Shown: positions 12,538 to 24,935 of the stretch, one piece after another
Layout: each line of letters begins with the position of its first letter
Numbering within the stretch: position 1 is the stretch's first letter
NCBI GenBank assembly: GCA_029168955.1
Contig: JAPDOI010001374.1
Location: forward strand, 62,001 to 126,000
Direction: 5' to 3'
Origin: Aplectana chamaeleonis
Taxonomy: Eukaryota > Nematoda > Chromadorea > Rhabditida > Cosmocercidae
DNA length: 64,000 nucleotides
Notes under the pieces: generated by a model
What the model saw: the letters and a program-made list of their open reading frames with translations, nothing else
What the model was told of the DNA's origin: nothing
The model's database searches: none
Translations under genes and position numbers: made by a program

Positions 12538-13560
12538 TTTTAGTGGATCACACAACTTTCAAACCCAAAAGTGGGCACATTTATACGTCCGAAATAGTTG
12601 TATGCGCATGCGATCAGTCAATCCGCGCCAATTCAAGTTCGCCGCCTGATCTCTAGCAGGAGTATGAATTTCCAGTTTTTGGTTTTTTTGCCATTCTTGG
12701 TGGGAGAAAAATCGATATGGCCCAGAGAGTACTGTTCCGAAAAGTAGATGATTTCTGATCATCTCGACTTGACCACGGACTTCTGCAGCTATTTTGTACA
12801 CGTCATTTTTGAGATATTTCAGGTACTTGCCATGCGCATGGCGATGCACGCCCGTGTTCCTTAGGCAGTGAATGGATTCTTTTGAGCTTCAGACACTGTG
12901 TCGACGCGATCTGTAGCGTCGCGGAGAATCTCAACCGATAGCATGCAAAGTCTAAGGGCCCGATCAGAGCTTCGCCGCCCAAAGGTGCTGCACAGGAAGG
13001 CAAGGCTACTCAACTGACGTCTTATTGCAAAGCAGATGTTTATAGCATTCAAAAGGCAAACTTTCGAGTCGTGCTGATTTTCGGATTTTTCAATTTCCCA
13101 GACTCACGGCCCAACCCCTCTTTCTTCACAGCTTCCCTAACTTTGCGTCATTTGTTTAACGCCCAATCATAGGAACCAGCCTCCCCACTCGTTTTTACTT
13201 TGCTTCAATCTGCAGTCGCTCCTTTAGTGATTCGGTTCAACTCTCTTGGCTGTTGCTTTTCCGCAGTGGCTTGTAAGCTTTTTGTGTTCAATTTACTCGA
13301 GCGAATGGATCGGTTACGGCTCTAGATCGATCGAAACCCAACGCCGTACTGCCGGCCGCAACGATCGCGCCTCGTCAATTCACGGGTGACTACAAATGGA
13401 CACCCCTGCAGAAACATACACAGTCCTCATACATACACTGGAGGGCGCTAGCGACGGGCAACCGTCCGAGCACCCACTGACGGTTGCCCCCCACCCCGAT
13501 TCGGGGGAGGGTGGAGGGGGAGGAGGAAGCCCCGGAGTGAGATTTTGGCTTGATCTGGGC
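12538..13560. other. Intergenic, nothing supported
   Basis: It contains a GC-rich patch at 13459-13540 with two short hairpins (GGCAACCGTC opposite GACGGTTGCC; CCCCACCCCGATTCGGGGGA). No gene is supported. Confidence 0.4.
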
Positions 13561-13648
13561 CTTGCCGTCACTACTCTGAAGCCCTGTCGTCACTGCCCTG
13601 AAGCCCTACCGTCACTGCCCTGAGGCACTGCCGTCACTGCACTGAAAC
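13561..13648 (+). repeat. 22-bp minisatellite, four units
   Basis: Four tandem 22-bp units of the form CCCTGCCGTCACTGCCCTGA plus two bases, each with a few substitutions. Confidence 0.8.
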
Positions 13649-14147
13649 CTCCTCCTAGATTTTCTACGATTTGGCCATACAGCTTTTACTCCATTGCGCT
13701 GACAGAGTGCAAATCGCGATAATTGTTAATATGTCTGAATCAGGCACTACGTTTGATTTTTTTCTTCTTGTTTGAACCTGCTTCGATGTTTGCCACCAAC
13801 AAGTTGTGAATTTTCTACTTCGCGCTCACACATTTTTATTCGAACGCATGTTTCTCAACAATTTTATACGCGTTAACTATGTAAATGGTACATTCATAAG
13901 ATGTAACACGTAACAATGGCACAGGGTGAAGCAGGCACGTTATGAAGAGCGAGATAACGAAAAATAGTACTCAACAATTACCAACCTATATCAACACCTA
14001 CAGCCGCGATCCAGATAACTAGGTACATGATAACTGAGTTCCAAACTCATATCTCCAAAATAACAACCACTTTCAATGGAACTTTGTATCGTGATCACTA
14101 GATGGGGGGGGGTAGCCGCGGCGCAGCGATCTAAGGTGACATCCTTT

Positions 14148-14296
14148 GATCGATGTTCATGACTATCATTACCTTCTTGCTTCCGCGCGTGCCATGTGTG
14201 TTCGTCGCGGTTACTCACATCCAGTGTGGGTAGCCGCGACGAACACACGTGGCACGCGCGGAAGCAAGAAGGTAATGATAGTCATGAACATCGATC
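14148..14296. repeat. 149-bp near-perfect hairpin
   Basis: Arms of about 68 bp starting GATCGATGTTCATGAC are almost exact inverse copies, with about two mismatches and a loop near 14215-14225. The motif GTAGCCGCG also occurs at 14112 just outside. Such fidelity suggests a recent inverted duplication or a selected hairpin. Confidence 0.85.
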
Positions 14297-15670
14297 TACC
14301 AAACAAATCTAAATAATTTTCCAGGTACGATTCTCGTTGAACTTCGCTGCTAGTCTTCTAGCGAGTTTCCTGTCAAGGTGCGGCAACTTCTAAGTTTTTT
14401 TTTGTTATTGACCACGTTTTGAAAGATTTTCTTCAAACTTTTAGTAAGGTTTAGTCGACATGTGGCCCAATAAGCACATTTCTGATTTGATCCTTTCAGG
14501 CTCTAAAGACGGCGATCCCGCCGAAACGTGCGTAAGCCAATAAAACATCTATCAACCTCGTGGTCCAGTTCAACAACATGTACAACTGCTACAAATCAAA
14601 ATAGATCTGTCTCATAAACTGACTATGAAATCGAGGTCATCTTGTCTTCTTTCAGAGTTGTGATTCATACACAAAATTCGATATGAATTCGGAAAAAAAT
14701 AGAAGACTTACCATCTCAATTGATGAGATCAAGAATTTTTTGCTTGTTCAGTCTTTGAACGAAGTTCCACGAAAATGTTCCTTTTTTTTTGAAGACCTGA
14801 GTCAGAAACTAAACTTTCGTTTACTAAGGCTCGCTACGGTACCTAAAAATTTGCTACTAGTAACAGGACCGCAAAGCAGAGTCGTGAATTCTTGAGTTAC
14901 TGCCATATTTCATTCGGCCAGAGTGCAGCAACTTTTCATTTTCTGAAAAGGGGTTAACATAATACGACTTTTGTGATACGTAAGCTATGGCATTAGGGTT
15001 CAGCGAGCGGTTGTGAAGAAAGTAAGCAAACCAACGCTCCCCTCCAGTCCGTCACCCGAAATTTAAGAAATTTCTACGATTCCCCACGAATTTTCGGTTT
15101 TTAGGCTAAAAATTTAACTATTTTCACTCGAAATTTCGATTGCTTAGCTAACATTTGTACGACCCCCTCACTATCGGGGTTGCGAAGTTACACAACGACG
15201 CTTGGCCCTCCGTAGCACACTTAAAGAAAAACGGGGTTGATTTTTGATGCTGTGGTCCACTTGCCCCCAACATATCAAACCTGGGAAATTCGTTGTCTAA
15301 ACAGCCCAATTATAGGCCACCCACGTAGGTTGGCGGCGCCCTGACCACGATACCAAGAATTCGTCCTCAATCTTGGCCTGCTCTAATTCGAAAACGCACC
15401 GGCGTGGGAACCAAGCAGACGTGGCCATCCTTCGTAACAGGTGTGTAGACCCTCAAGTCGATTCTAAATATTTATACACTAATATTCACAAAGACAATGT
15501 GTTCCGAGGAAATTTTGGTAGACTCATTTTCATTCACTTTCATTCATATCAGCCGCCGTATAAAGGCCAGTGAACAGGAGTGAGTGAACGATCGAGACTA
15601 GTGAACTGGGAAATGAGTTGGGAAGCCGATGCGTAGAGAACTTAAGGGAGCCCAATACATTTTTTTCGGT
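14297..15670. other. Intergenic, nothing supported
   Basis: A 70-codon frame at 14683-14895 has no domain or splice context. I see no repeat of note. Confidence 0.4.
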
Positions 15671-16160
15671 GTTCTGCGCACCCCATCCGAGAAAACCATC
15701 CACATCCGCTCTCCTCTAACGACGTTCTGCACACTCTTTCTAACGCTCCGCTCAATTTTCGCGACGTCCTGCACAGTCCATCTTGGGCGTCACCTCTATT
15801 AGACGACGTCCTGCACACTCATTCCTAGGCTCCCCCGACTTTACCGAAGTCTTGTAGACTTCTCCGATCCACAATTTTTACGTGATCTTTTTCTCAGATC
15901 CGCGAATTTTACCCAACGTCCTGCACTTCGCCTGATGCCAACGTACTGCGCACTCCTTATAGGGTCACAACTTCTACGACGCTCTGCACACACCTTATTC
16001 GGTAACGTCCAAATCACTACGCCTCACTATGACGCTTCACGCACTTCCCACAACGAATCGTATACAGCTTCCCAGGCCAGCATAATAACCGAACGTCCTG
16101 AGCACTCCCTTTACCGTCACTTTCAGCGTCCAACACTAGTTCTACGATGTCCTACACAAA
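15671..16160 (+). repeat. Decayed GTCCTGCACA satellite
   Basis: GTYCTGCACA-type cores occur at 15671, 15724, 15766, 15808, 15849, 15918, 15943 and 15981, and again at 16092 and 16145. The run 15724-15766-15808-15849 is spaced 42, 42 and 41 bp, the same dimer period as the intact array at 54375-55998. The rest of each unit has diverged. Confidence 0.65.
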
Positions 16161-16279
16161 TGCTCTGAGATCCTGGCCTAATCTAGGAGCTCACTCTAAA
16201 GCTCAGTCCACCAATGGCGCGTTGCGCCACCCTAATTAGGCACAGCAGCTCTTACAAAGTCGTCCTACTCACTACTTAA

Positions 16280-16763
16280 AGGCACTATTCGCGATGAAAA
16301 TCGCGATTCTGTTTTTTTGCCTATCTTGGAACCGGTCCCATTCTGATTCCAATGATGCTTCTGGAATCGTAGAAGACCTTCTGGGAATGGAGTTATGGTC
16401 CCTCAAAAATTGAGCTAGGGAAAATGGTGGACGAGTTGTTCGAGGCATGTAACTTCCGTCTTTTGCAGCCAATGTGAGCGAGCTAACCTGAGTAAAGAGA
16501 GGAGTTGAGAATGAAGGGAAGAACGGGGCTTTTGATCGGAAACCATCGCTCAACTCACGATTTCGAGTGTTCCTTTGTTCACGTCGAGGGGCGGGAAGAG
16601 GCGGGACTTGCCCACAATGTCGGGGTTTTCACACTTTTCTAAGCCGTTTTGCGGCTCCTGGGTAGCTTTTCGTCCCGTTTTTTCGACCTGTTCTGCTTCT
16701 GAGAGCCACGGAAAGCGTTTTTCATGGAAAATTCGAGGATGAAGTTTATCGCAAACAGAGCCT
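16280..16763. mobile_element. TTAA-flanked MITE, 484 bp
   Basis: TTAA (16276-16279) then AGGCACTATTCGCGATGA; right end TTATCGCAAACAGAGCCT then TTAA (16764-16767). The interior is an inverse relative of the element at 1316-1792. Confidence 0.8.
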
Positions 16764-17457
16764 TTAAACGAAACATCTGGATATTCTTCCTTTTGAGAGT
16801 GATCGTGAATACACGATTAAAGGTACAAGAAAGCTTTCAAATTAAAGGCAGTATTCACGAAAAGTTTTGCTATCGAGTTTTCAGTGTGAGCCAGTACTCT
16901 GGCAGAGGCTGGAGGGAGCTGTGTCGAAGGAAGCGGCGAAACTGCTTCTCAATTCGGGAAAAAACGGCTGCAAAGTTTCGATTTGGTTGGCCCGCTATGC
17001 TCACCCCGCCCTCTTTGATAAAAAATCTGAGCCCAAGCACGACTTCAATGGCAAACTACCAAGGAGTCCCGCGTAGCTGGAATAGAATTGAAGTAAGAAG
17101 ACAAAGGCCTTGCCAGATGTAAGAATTTCTGTTGCGGAGCAACTTGTTCCGCTCGGTGCGAAATTTTCCAAAACCTGGGACATGGATTGAATACTAAAGA
17201 ACGGACGTAATGAGAATGCTATAGTAGGCCTCTAAACCCCTGGAAGCAAAAGGTATCTTCCAATTAACTGAGTTTGAAACTGTTGTAAAATGAGTGCAAG
17301 ACCAGGTGCAGTCAGGCGAGTTTTTTTTTCTTTCTGACTCTTTCGGTTTTTTTGGCATATTTTCCTCGTTAACACCTTGGAATGAAAATCTATTATTTAC
17401 TTTGCGAAAAGAATTCCTGCGTTTAGTGTTTTTTTTTTGTTCAAAACACCATCTTAA

Positions 17458-17941
17458 AGGCAGTGTTCGCGATGATTTTCGTCCCCGAGTTTTTCACATA
17501 AAACAATGCGTTGACCTCCTAGTGTTACCAAAATTACAAAGAAACGGCGAGATACGCATTAAAACGTCGTATTTCAGTCGCAATATTCTATAGCATGGAC
17601 TAGTTGTCCGATTGGATGAACATGTTAATGGTGGTTGTCACCGGTGGACAATGGGGTCAATCGAAAATAGAAGAATATTTTTAACAAAGCAGGATTATTT
17701 GAGGCCCTAAGGAAAGCACGGAGCAACAGAGAGTAGAAAATTGCAACGGACGGGTCCACAAAAGATTTCATTGACACAACAAACACTTCCTGTGATACTT
17801 AAGAGACGGGGTGATACTTACGGATTTCGCGTACTTCTGATGCGTTTTCCTCAATTTCAACGCCATTTTAGTTATACCCGGGGGCCACTTAATCAATACA
17901 GTGGATAATCTCAAAATTGAAGATTATCGTGAACACTGCCT
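17458..17941. mobile_element. TTAA-flanked MITE, AGGCAGTGTTCGCGATGA family
   Basis: TTAA (17454-17457) then AGGCAGTGTTCGCGATGA; right end ATTATCGTGAACACTGCCT then TTAA (17942-17945). It is 484 bp, the same length as the element at 16280. A fragment of the right end is found inverted at about 49408. Confidence 0.85.
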
Positions 17942-18307
17942 TTAAACAATTAGTGCCCGGTCCATCTCCTTTCACTGAAAATCGAACATTTCTTCTTTGT
18001 CTCACAGCTAATCCACCTCATAATCACTACGAGAATTGGAGTCTTCATTCTGACAGAGTTTTGTTTCTTTATCTCTTTTTTCTTCTTGCCCCTGAACGAA
18101 CAGACCCTAAGCTCCCTATTTTACCCGAGAAGAACTAAAATGGTTTTTATCGTGAACACTGCCTTGAATCGAAATGTATTAGAAATTTCCAAAATTAAGA
18201 ACCCACAATGCGCCATTGATTGCGGTTAGCCGACCGTTCAATGCGTTAGCCCCTTCTCAGGCTGACGACCTTCATCTTTCCTCGTTCATTCTGCGGAGCC
18301 TCGAGAA

Positions 18308-18640
18308 GTACCCTAAAAGCAGGGTTTGCGATAAAAACGACTTTTGAGCTCTCTTCATGTGAATGTAGATTTGGTCATCATAAAAATAAAAATAAGTGAA
18401 AAAAAACAGAAAATCGCGGTAAAACGCTCAAAAACAAAGTATAACGTCTAATTACCGGTGTCGACCTGATTACAAGATTTTCATTAATGCTTGCTTATCC
18501 GCCTTTTATTTTGCTGTTTAAGTAGACCGTAGACGCCAGAAACGCTCAAAAATAATTCTTAAAACAAAATAAAATTGCCAAAACAGGCTTTCACACAAAT
18601 CTCGATAATTGGGTTTTGTGATGGCCAGATCTAACACTCC
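18308..18640 (-). mobile_element. GCAGGGTTTGCGATAAAA repeat, copy 1
   Basis: It starts AGCAGGGTTTGCGATAAAAA and aligns in opposite orientation with 61870-62188: shared blocks include ATGTAGATTTGGTCATCA, TGCTTGYTTATCCG and CACAAATCTCGATAA. A third, partial relative begins at 51997. It has no transposase. Confidence 0.65.
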
Positions 18641-19739
18641 ATGGGGATAGCACAACAACTGATTCTATCGAGAATCCTGGCTTTAATACAATACCCACCC
18701 TAAGTTTTCGAAAGGCGAGCGCGGAAAATTCGCTTTTTCGTGCTTTGATCATAATTCGCTTCAAAGTGAAACGATTTTCAAATTTGAAGACATTTTTGGA
18801 ATCAGCATTGATCCCTCTTTCTTTTTGATCAATACGTGGCTTACTCTGAAACAATGCATATAGGGTTGACACAATCAATCGAGCTGCTGAAATGTGTGAC
18901 TGGGTCTACTCTAGTTTATTCGAATATTCGGTTCAGTTTTTCTTTTCATTTTACAATTTGTATTTTTTATATTTTCAATTCTTTAAAAATTAATCTCACT
19001 CTTCCTATAGGTATTATTTATTAGCTATTCATTCAGTTACTTGCTTGAAACTTTTTGGTTCTTAACTATTTTGGTTTTTCTATTTTGTATTTAATACTTA
19101 TTTCAATTTGCTTTATTGGATTTTTATACGAATTTTCACTGTAATTTGAATACTTTATAATTCAGTTTGATTACTATAACTATCGCTTTATCTGAAAAAT
19201 GGTTTCAATAACAACGATAAAATATTATTCGGATATGAATCGTTTCAACTTTGACTTCAGACACCAAAACTTCTAGAGTCTTCGATGAAGGAGCAAATTC
19301 AAGTTTCAAGTGTTTTTGTCCAATATTAAAAATTTCTTGGAGTTAATATTTTTCAGAATCCGAGAATACCATTCGTCGCCTTGATTTCTAGAATTTTCAA
19401 GTTTGTGAAAACAGTTATTTTTGAAGTAATGTAGTTATGGCATATTTCGCCCTTCCTCGAAAGTTGAAGTTCTTCAGAATCTATAGAAACTTCAACCTGA
19501 AAAAACATCACCAATGGGTTCTTGTCGTATGTGAATTTCGAAACTGTCTCCATACCTGGAAACAGTCAAGATTTACTCTTGATCCTGCCAGGTTTCCCCT
19601 TTAGCTGCCTGCGCCTCCACTACTTCCACTCTATCTATCTGTTCCTCTCGACGGTCTAACCGAAGACAGTCCCGGAAAGGGATTGAATTTGGGCAGCGAA
19701 GATGAGCTGAAAGACAGCGGTGGAAGGTGCGGTCATGGA

Positions 19740-20205
19740 AAGGGTGGCTTCTGCAATGTTGGTGTATGGGGACGAGATAAAAAGTAGTTAACGGTATGGG
19801 GGCTGTTTTCCGGACAGCTTCCGGAGGGTTCAGAAAAGCATTTAACCGCGTGGGTGCAATGCTCGCGGGTGATTATGAAATTGAGAAAGTGAAAATTCCG
19901 TATTCCGATCCTTTCTCCTTCTTTCAATAATTTCTGACCGCAATTGTCGAAGAGCAGTTAGTTGATTGAGTCACACCTTTGCTTGGTGGAGTCATCAGTG
20001 CGGTGATTGGATGGTCTGCGACTTGGCTCACCGATAGCACAGTACGAGAACGGGACTGGAATCCCAGGAAAGGACAACCCATATGAGCTAGTTCCTGTTC
20101 CGATTTTCATCTAAATGCGCGTATGATGTTGGCCACCCACACAGTTAAGTTTTCTTTCTTTTATCTCGTCACCCATACACCAACATTGCAGAAGCCACTA
20201 TACTT
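19740..20205. repeat. Inner palindrome within the 18.8-21.5 kb foldback
   Basis: GGCTTCTGCAATGTTGGTGT at 19746 is mirrored by ACACCAACATTGCAGAAGCC at about 20180. The flanks include CGAGATAAAA and TTTTATCTCG. The other foldback arm lacks this segment, so it looks like a later insertion or duplication. Confidence 0.65.
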
Positions 20206-20286
20206 GTTCCGAATCGAATAATCCGGATGAGTATCCGACTGTTTCAGTCGGATAAAAAGTCGACTTTTTTATTCGACAAGTCGGTT

Positions 20287-20460
20287 ATTCGAAAAGTGCG
20301 ATATCCGACTACAGTCGAAAAGTCGAATATTCGAAAAGTGCGATATCCGACTACAGTCGAAAAGTCGAATATTCGAAAAAGGGCGATATCCGACTACAGT
20401 CGAAAAGTCGAATATTCGAAAGGTGCGTGATATCCGACTACAGTCGAAAAGTCGAATGAA
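20287..20460. repeat. Tandem 42-bp self-complementary repeat
   Basis: About four units of 41-43 bp with CGATATCCGACTACAGTCGA and AAGTCGAATATTCGAAAAG. Each unit contains inverse sub-motifs (TCGAATATTCGA is palindromic). It lies near the apex of the large foldback. Confidence 0.8.
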
Positions 20461-21450
20461 AAGTCGGATATTCGAAATAAATTCCATCTGGAACAAGTAT
20501 AGAAGCCACCCATTATGCTTTCGAAACATTGGTTTCACCGCTGTCTTTCTAGCCCATCTTCGCTGCTCAAATTCAATCCTTTTCGGGACTGTCTCCGAGC
20601 GAGGAGTGCGTTAGACCGTCGAGAGGAACAGAGAGAGTGAGAGTGGGCGTAGAGGCGCAGGAAGTTAAGGGACCATTGCCAGCGCGGAGTTCATCCAAAA
20701 CCTGGCAGGATCAAGTAAATCTTGACGGTTTCCCCAGGTATGGAGACAGATTCTGAAATTCACAATACGACAAGAATCCATTGGTGATGTTTTTCAGGTT
20801 GAAGTTTCATAAATTTCTGAAGAAATTCAACTTCGTGGAAGGGTGAAATATGTCATAACTACAAAAAATCAATTGAGCACAAACTTGAAAAACATTCTAG
20901 AAATCAGGGCGACGAATGGTATTTTCGGGATTTTGAATAACTCCAAGAAATTTTTAATATTGACACAAACGATTGAAACTTGAATTTACTCCTACATCAA
21001 AGACTAAAGTTTTCAGTGTCATGAATTGTTCGTCTAAATTCAAAGAACGATCTATATCCGAATAATATTTTATCGTTGTTATTGAAACCATTTGATAAAG
21101 GATATTATCGTAATCAAACTGAATTATAAAATATTCAAATTACAGTGAAAATTCGTATAAAAATCCAATAAAGCACAAATAGAAAAACCAAAATAGTTCA
21201 GAATCAAAAGTTTCAAGCATGTAACTTGAATGAGTAAATAATAAATAATACCTATGAAGAGTGAGATTAAATTTTGAAAGAATTGAAAATATAAAAATAC
21301 AAATTGTAAAATGAAAATAAAAACTGAACCGAATATTCAAATAAACTAGAGTAGACCCTTGTTCCAGAGTAAGCCACGTACCGATCAAAAGAAAGAGAGA
21401 TCAGTGCTGATTCAAAAAATGTCTCCAAATTTGAAAATCGTTCACTTTGT

Positions 21451-23900
21451 ACAGCTGAGAGAAACCAACGCAATGTTTGAAAACGCAAAGGAGGACTTAC
21501 GTGGTGGGTTGTGCGATGAGCATACTGCCGTCCATCCTGGATGGCCTAATTGTAAGCCCAGGCAATCCAGAAAAAAACACTGAAAAGTCTCCATACAGAG
21601 AACACTTGAAATAACCGAAAAACTTCCAGCTAACTTATCTCACCTATCAGAAGGGAGACTTAATCCTCGGGAAGATTCTTTAGGTCCGATTTAGCCGATC
21701 CTCTGAATTATTGTTGGAAAACAACTTGCATGACTGGTGAACAGATATTGAGCTCTTCTTGGAATAATTATTCCCAACAAAAATACAGTTTTGAAATGCA
21801 GTGGCCCCGGAGCGCCCCGGTTTGTTACGCGGATTAGCCGTGGAGCGCCTGCTCTCCTAAGTGTTAATAATGGGTGTGGGGGCGGCGCAGCAGAATCCCA
21901 GCGGCACAGCCCGGCGACGGCCGGGAAGATGCCGCTGGTAAATCAATAAATAAAGATTGTAGGAAAATATGCACCACTCCATCCAGCTCGATCACGGGAA
22001 TCTGTGGCATTACTGACTTGCCAATCGTCATATAAGTATCTGAAAACAAAAACCGTGATCATCATATATTTTTTCTATGAAAAAAATTACTTTCATCTCG
22101 CTGCATCCCCATCGATGCCAATCATCTGAACATCGCTGCCGTTCATTTGGCGTCGCATCCGAAAAGAGCGCTGTTGGTTGCATCAACATAGAGACACGAA
22201 AAAATTTCTGTAAGAAAAAAAAAACAAATGGATTCACGCATAAACCTAGATAAGCCACTGATCGAAATGGGATGGGCGAGTAACTTATAAAATTGCAGAC
22301 AACGTGAAAAAAGAATAGTTCGGGATCCACAATCAACACAAACACCGGTTCCATATGAGAGCGATAAAATGTCTAGTGGAGGAGAAAAACTCAAGGCCGG
22401 TGGTCAACGAGGGAATGGTTCAACTTTTAAGGAATACAAGATAAAGGAATGAAACAAATATGGATAAAATAGTTTCTCCATGGGGACACTGCAGGAGAAG
22501 AGAAAGAACTCTCACAACGCAACAGATTTACACACAAGCGAACAATCATAGACACGAGAGATAAACATTATCATCGCACTTCACAAAGGTTGCGACCCTT
22601 ACTGTATCAGAAGCATTGAGCACGCTGAAATTGTACGCACTGTTAACTTTTCTAAAATAACAGTTATTGGTGCGCCTCGCTTTCACTGCGCGTAAAGCTG
22701 AATCGATTTCGCCGTCGCAAATATCGTCAGTTACTGGATGGGGGAAACTGTGAATCTGCTTGGTGGGAAAATTGCGCGCGAGAAAACGAAGAGAAAATGG
22801 CTGTTGATCGAATGATTTCGCGCCCGTTGGCTGAGCGCGGCTTCCTTCTTGACAGGCACTGACAAACCTTCTTCTTTGCGGCCAGTCAAAACTGAGAACG
22901 AATCGGCCGTCGAAAACTGCTCCAGCAGGGCATAACAATTTTCTAGTTCATTGAACATGTACAAAACTACAATCCCAGAAACTATCGATCCCTGAGCTCT
23001 AAAGCATACACGATTTTAGGAGGTTTTATGCGTAGGTTTCCTGTAGTAGTTTAAGCGAAAACAGCGTCGGTCTAACAAAGTTGCGAAGTAAATGAAGACA
23101 GGTTGTATTCGTAATACAACTGAATGCTTCGGTGCCGGTTGGCGGCCAAACAACTGATTCGACGGTGGATAATAATTTTGCCTCCTCTTCTCTCCTTGAT
23201 GGGTTTTTGAAGAGGTTGGTTGAAGAAGAAGTTTTCTTCTGATGGGTTCTTTTATTTTTAGTGTGCTAGAGAGACAGAATGATACCGAAAAGTTCAATGG
23301 TGAACATCAGGTTCTTACAAAAAAAATTTGTTTTGAACTAGGAGAATTTTTTTGGTGTGCGTCTGCTTGTGGCCGGAGTTTTGAAAGGACTGAGGATCCG
23401 GTGCTATCGCAAAGGGCGGAGGCGCGCTCTGTGATATAGCACCTGACCAAGCCCGTGTTTCCGCGCTGCTCGGCTCGCATGCTTCTGCAAGAGGAGGGAA
23501 ACCCCGGTTTGGAGTTCACACCCATCACCCCGGATTGGTGTGATTGAACGTACAGAATCGTTGCGGCGCGGCAAAATGGTCGTGACAAGTGCGATGCTAG
23601 TCCCCCCGTTTCGGACAGCACCGAAGGTCCTATAACTGAAAAAATGCAGTTTATGTTGAATGTCCACCGTAACAATGCATCCATTACTAGTATGGTCAAT
23701 CTCTGGTGGGGGAAGCCGCACCGCTGCCATGACAACTTTAACTGGAAAGCTGAGCGGTTGTTTTTCAGAAACCACAATGGTAAAAGTGGAGAAGCAACCG
23801 CTTCGGATCTAAGAAGGCGTGATAATAATTGCAGCGCGGTTTACTAGAAGTAGGAGACGGATCATACTTTCTTTTTCTTTTCTGTCGTTTTTCAGGCGAC
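21451..23900. other. No firm gene; possible small exons at 22.0-22.4 kb
   Basis: On the minus strand, a strong acceptor (TTTTTTTTTCTTACAG, about 22200) is followed by a short open block and a donor-like GTAATTT near 22092. Another strong acceptor (TTTGTTTTCAG) lies near 22045. Both candidate frames end soon after and none shows a known domain. Frames at 22546-22938 and 23307-23777 are long but overlap in several phases and are unconvincing. Confidence 0.3.
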
Positions 23901-24935
23901 CGTGAAAAAGTCGTTAGTCAGTGTAGCTTACGGAGCTTCATCATTCGGCTCAAAGCAATGCGCCAACTCCGGTCAACATTGATAGTCCTGGCGGGACCTG
24001 TTGCCGCTCGTCAATAACACTTCTTCCAGTCTTCACAGCTTAAATTTCCACAATCGATAAGGCTTCTTACCTTGGGTACTTGACAGGCTCCTCTTTGAGA
24101 GTTCTGATCTAGAGCCACTCTACTAAGAATGCTAGCCTTTTGACTAGGGTTATTGTAACTTTTTCGCTTGGAAAAAGTCTTAAAATGAAGTCATTAGGAG
24201 GTATACGCTCAGAAACCACGATTAAACAAGCCACGTACAGAGTTGAAAACTGTCATAACATCTGAATTACAGAGCTAGCCACTGCATCGTCAAGATACAT
24301 TTGCAAGCGAGCAACATCTCAAATTTGTGTCATCATACCATCTTTCTGTCCTGTCTAGGATTAGTATGGTAACCTTGAAGCCCTACGTCCTGAGACGAAT
24401 CCACGGACAAATAATAATTCTATAAGTTTATTACATCCGGTAAAGGCAAATGTGAGAAAAAAATTATAACGAGGATCAACTGTTACAGAAGTGCTCCAAC
24501 ATATGCTCATAACCATGAAAGCAGAAGCAGCAGTTCATCTCAAACTAGGATTCAAAATCCAACAGGATATTTTTAGCACGTGCTTTGAATAGACTCAATG
24601 TCAGCCCTGAGCATATTCTTTGTGATGTCGGAGTATGCCCTGCCAGCTCTGTATTTGAAAGAGTTGGCATACAAACTGGTACCCAGTCCGTAAAACAATT
24701 TTGAACAGTTTCCTCTCGTCCGAGAGTAATTTAAATTGAACATACGCTTCATGTTTGGCATTTTATGGTTGTAAATCCAGTTATGAACCTTGCATAAATG
24801 CTCTCAAAGCCGGAATCCGAAACGTGGAGGCCGAAGAAGCGGTGCCGACGAGCGGCAACGGGTCCCGCAACCAATACTACTGTAATCCACATTTCCAGAA
24901 GCCGAGTGGTCAAGCTCCGTAAACCACGCTGTGGT
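23900..24935. mobile_element. Foldback-like inverted repeat
   Basis: TTACGGAGCTTCATCATTCGG and GCGGGACCTGTTGCCGCTCG (23929-24010) are mirrored with divergence by CGAGCGGCAACGGGTCCCGC and CCGAGTGGTCAAGCTCCGTAA (24850-24920). The enclosed sequence is unique and contains a 62-codon minus-strand frame (24761-24573) I cannot assign. Confidence 0.5.

Larger units (their letters stand above)
18760..21450. mobile_element. Giant foldback element, about 2.7 kb
   Basis: The left arm (about 18760-19740) and right arm (about 20500-21450) are inverse copies over about 1 kb: for instance AATCTTGACGGTTTCC-type sequence near 20715-20735 mirrors 19560-19580, and the AT-rich block 18900-19240 mirrors 21045-21350. 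The left arm holds an extra inner palindrome (19740-20205) absent from the right. A 42-bp tandem repeat sits near the apex. No transposase frame. Confidence 0.85.

Noticed and set aside
23307..23777. 156-codon minus-strand frame
   Set aside because: A second long frame (123 codons) overlaps in another phase; no domain, signal or splice support. Probably decayed repeat.
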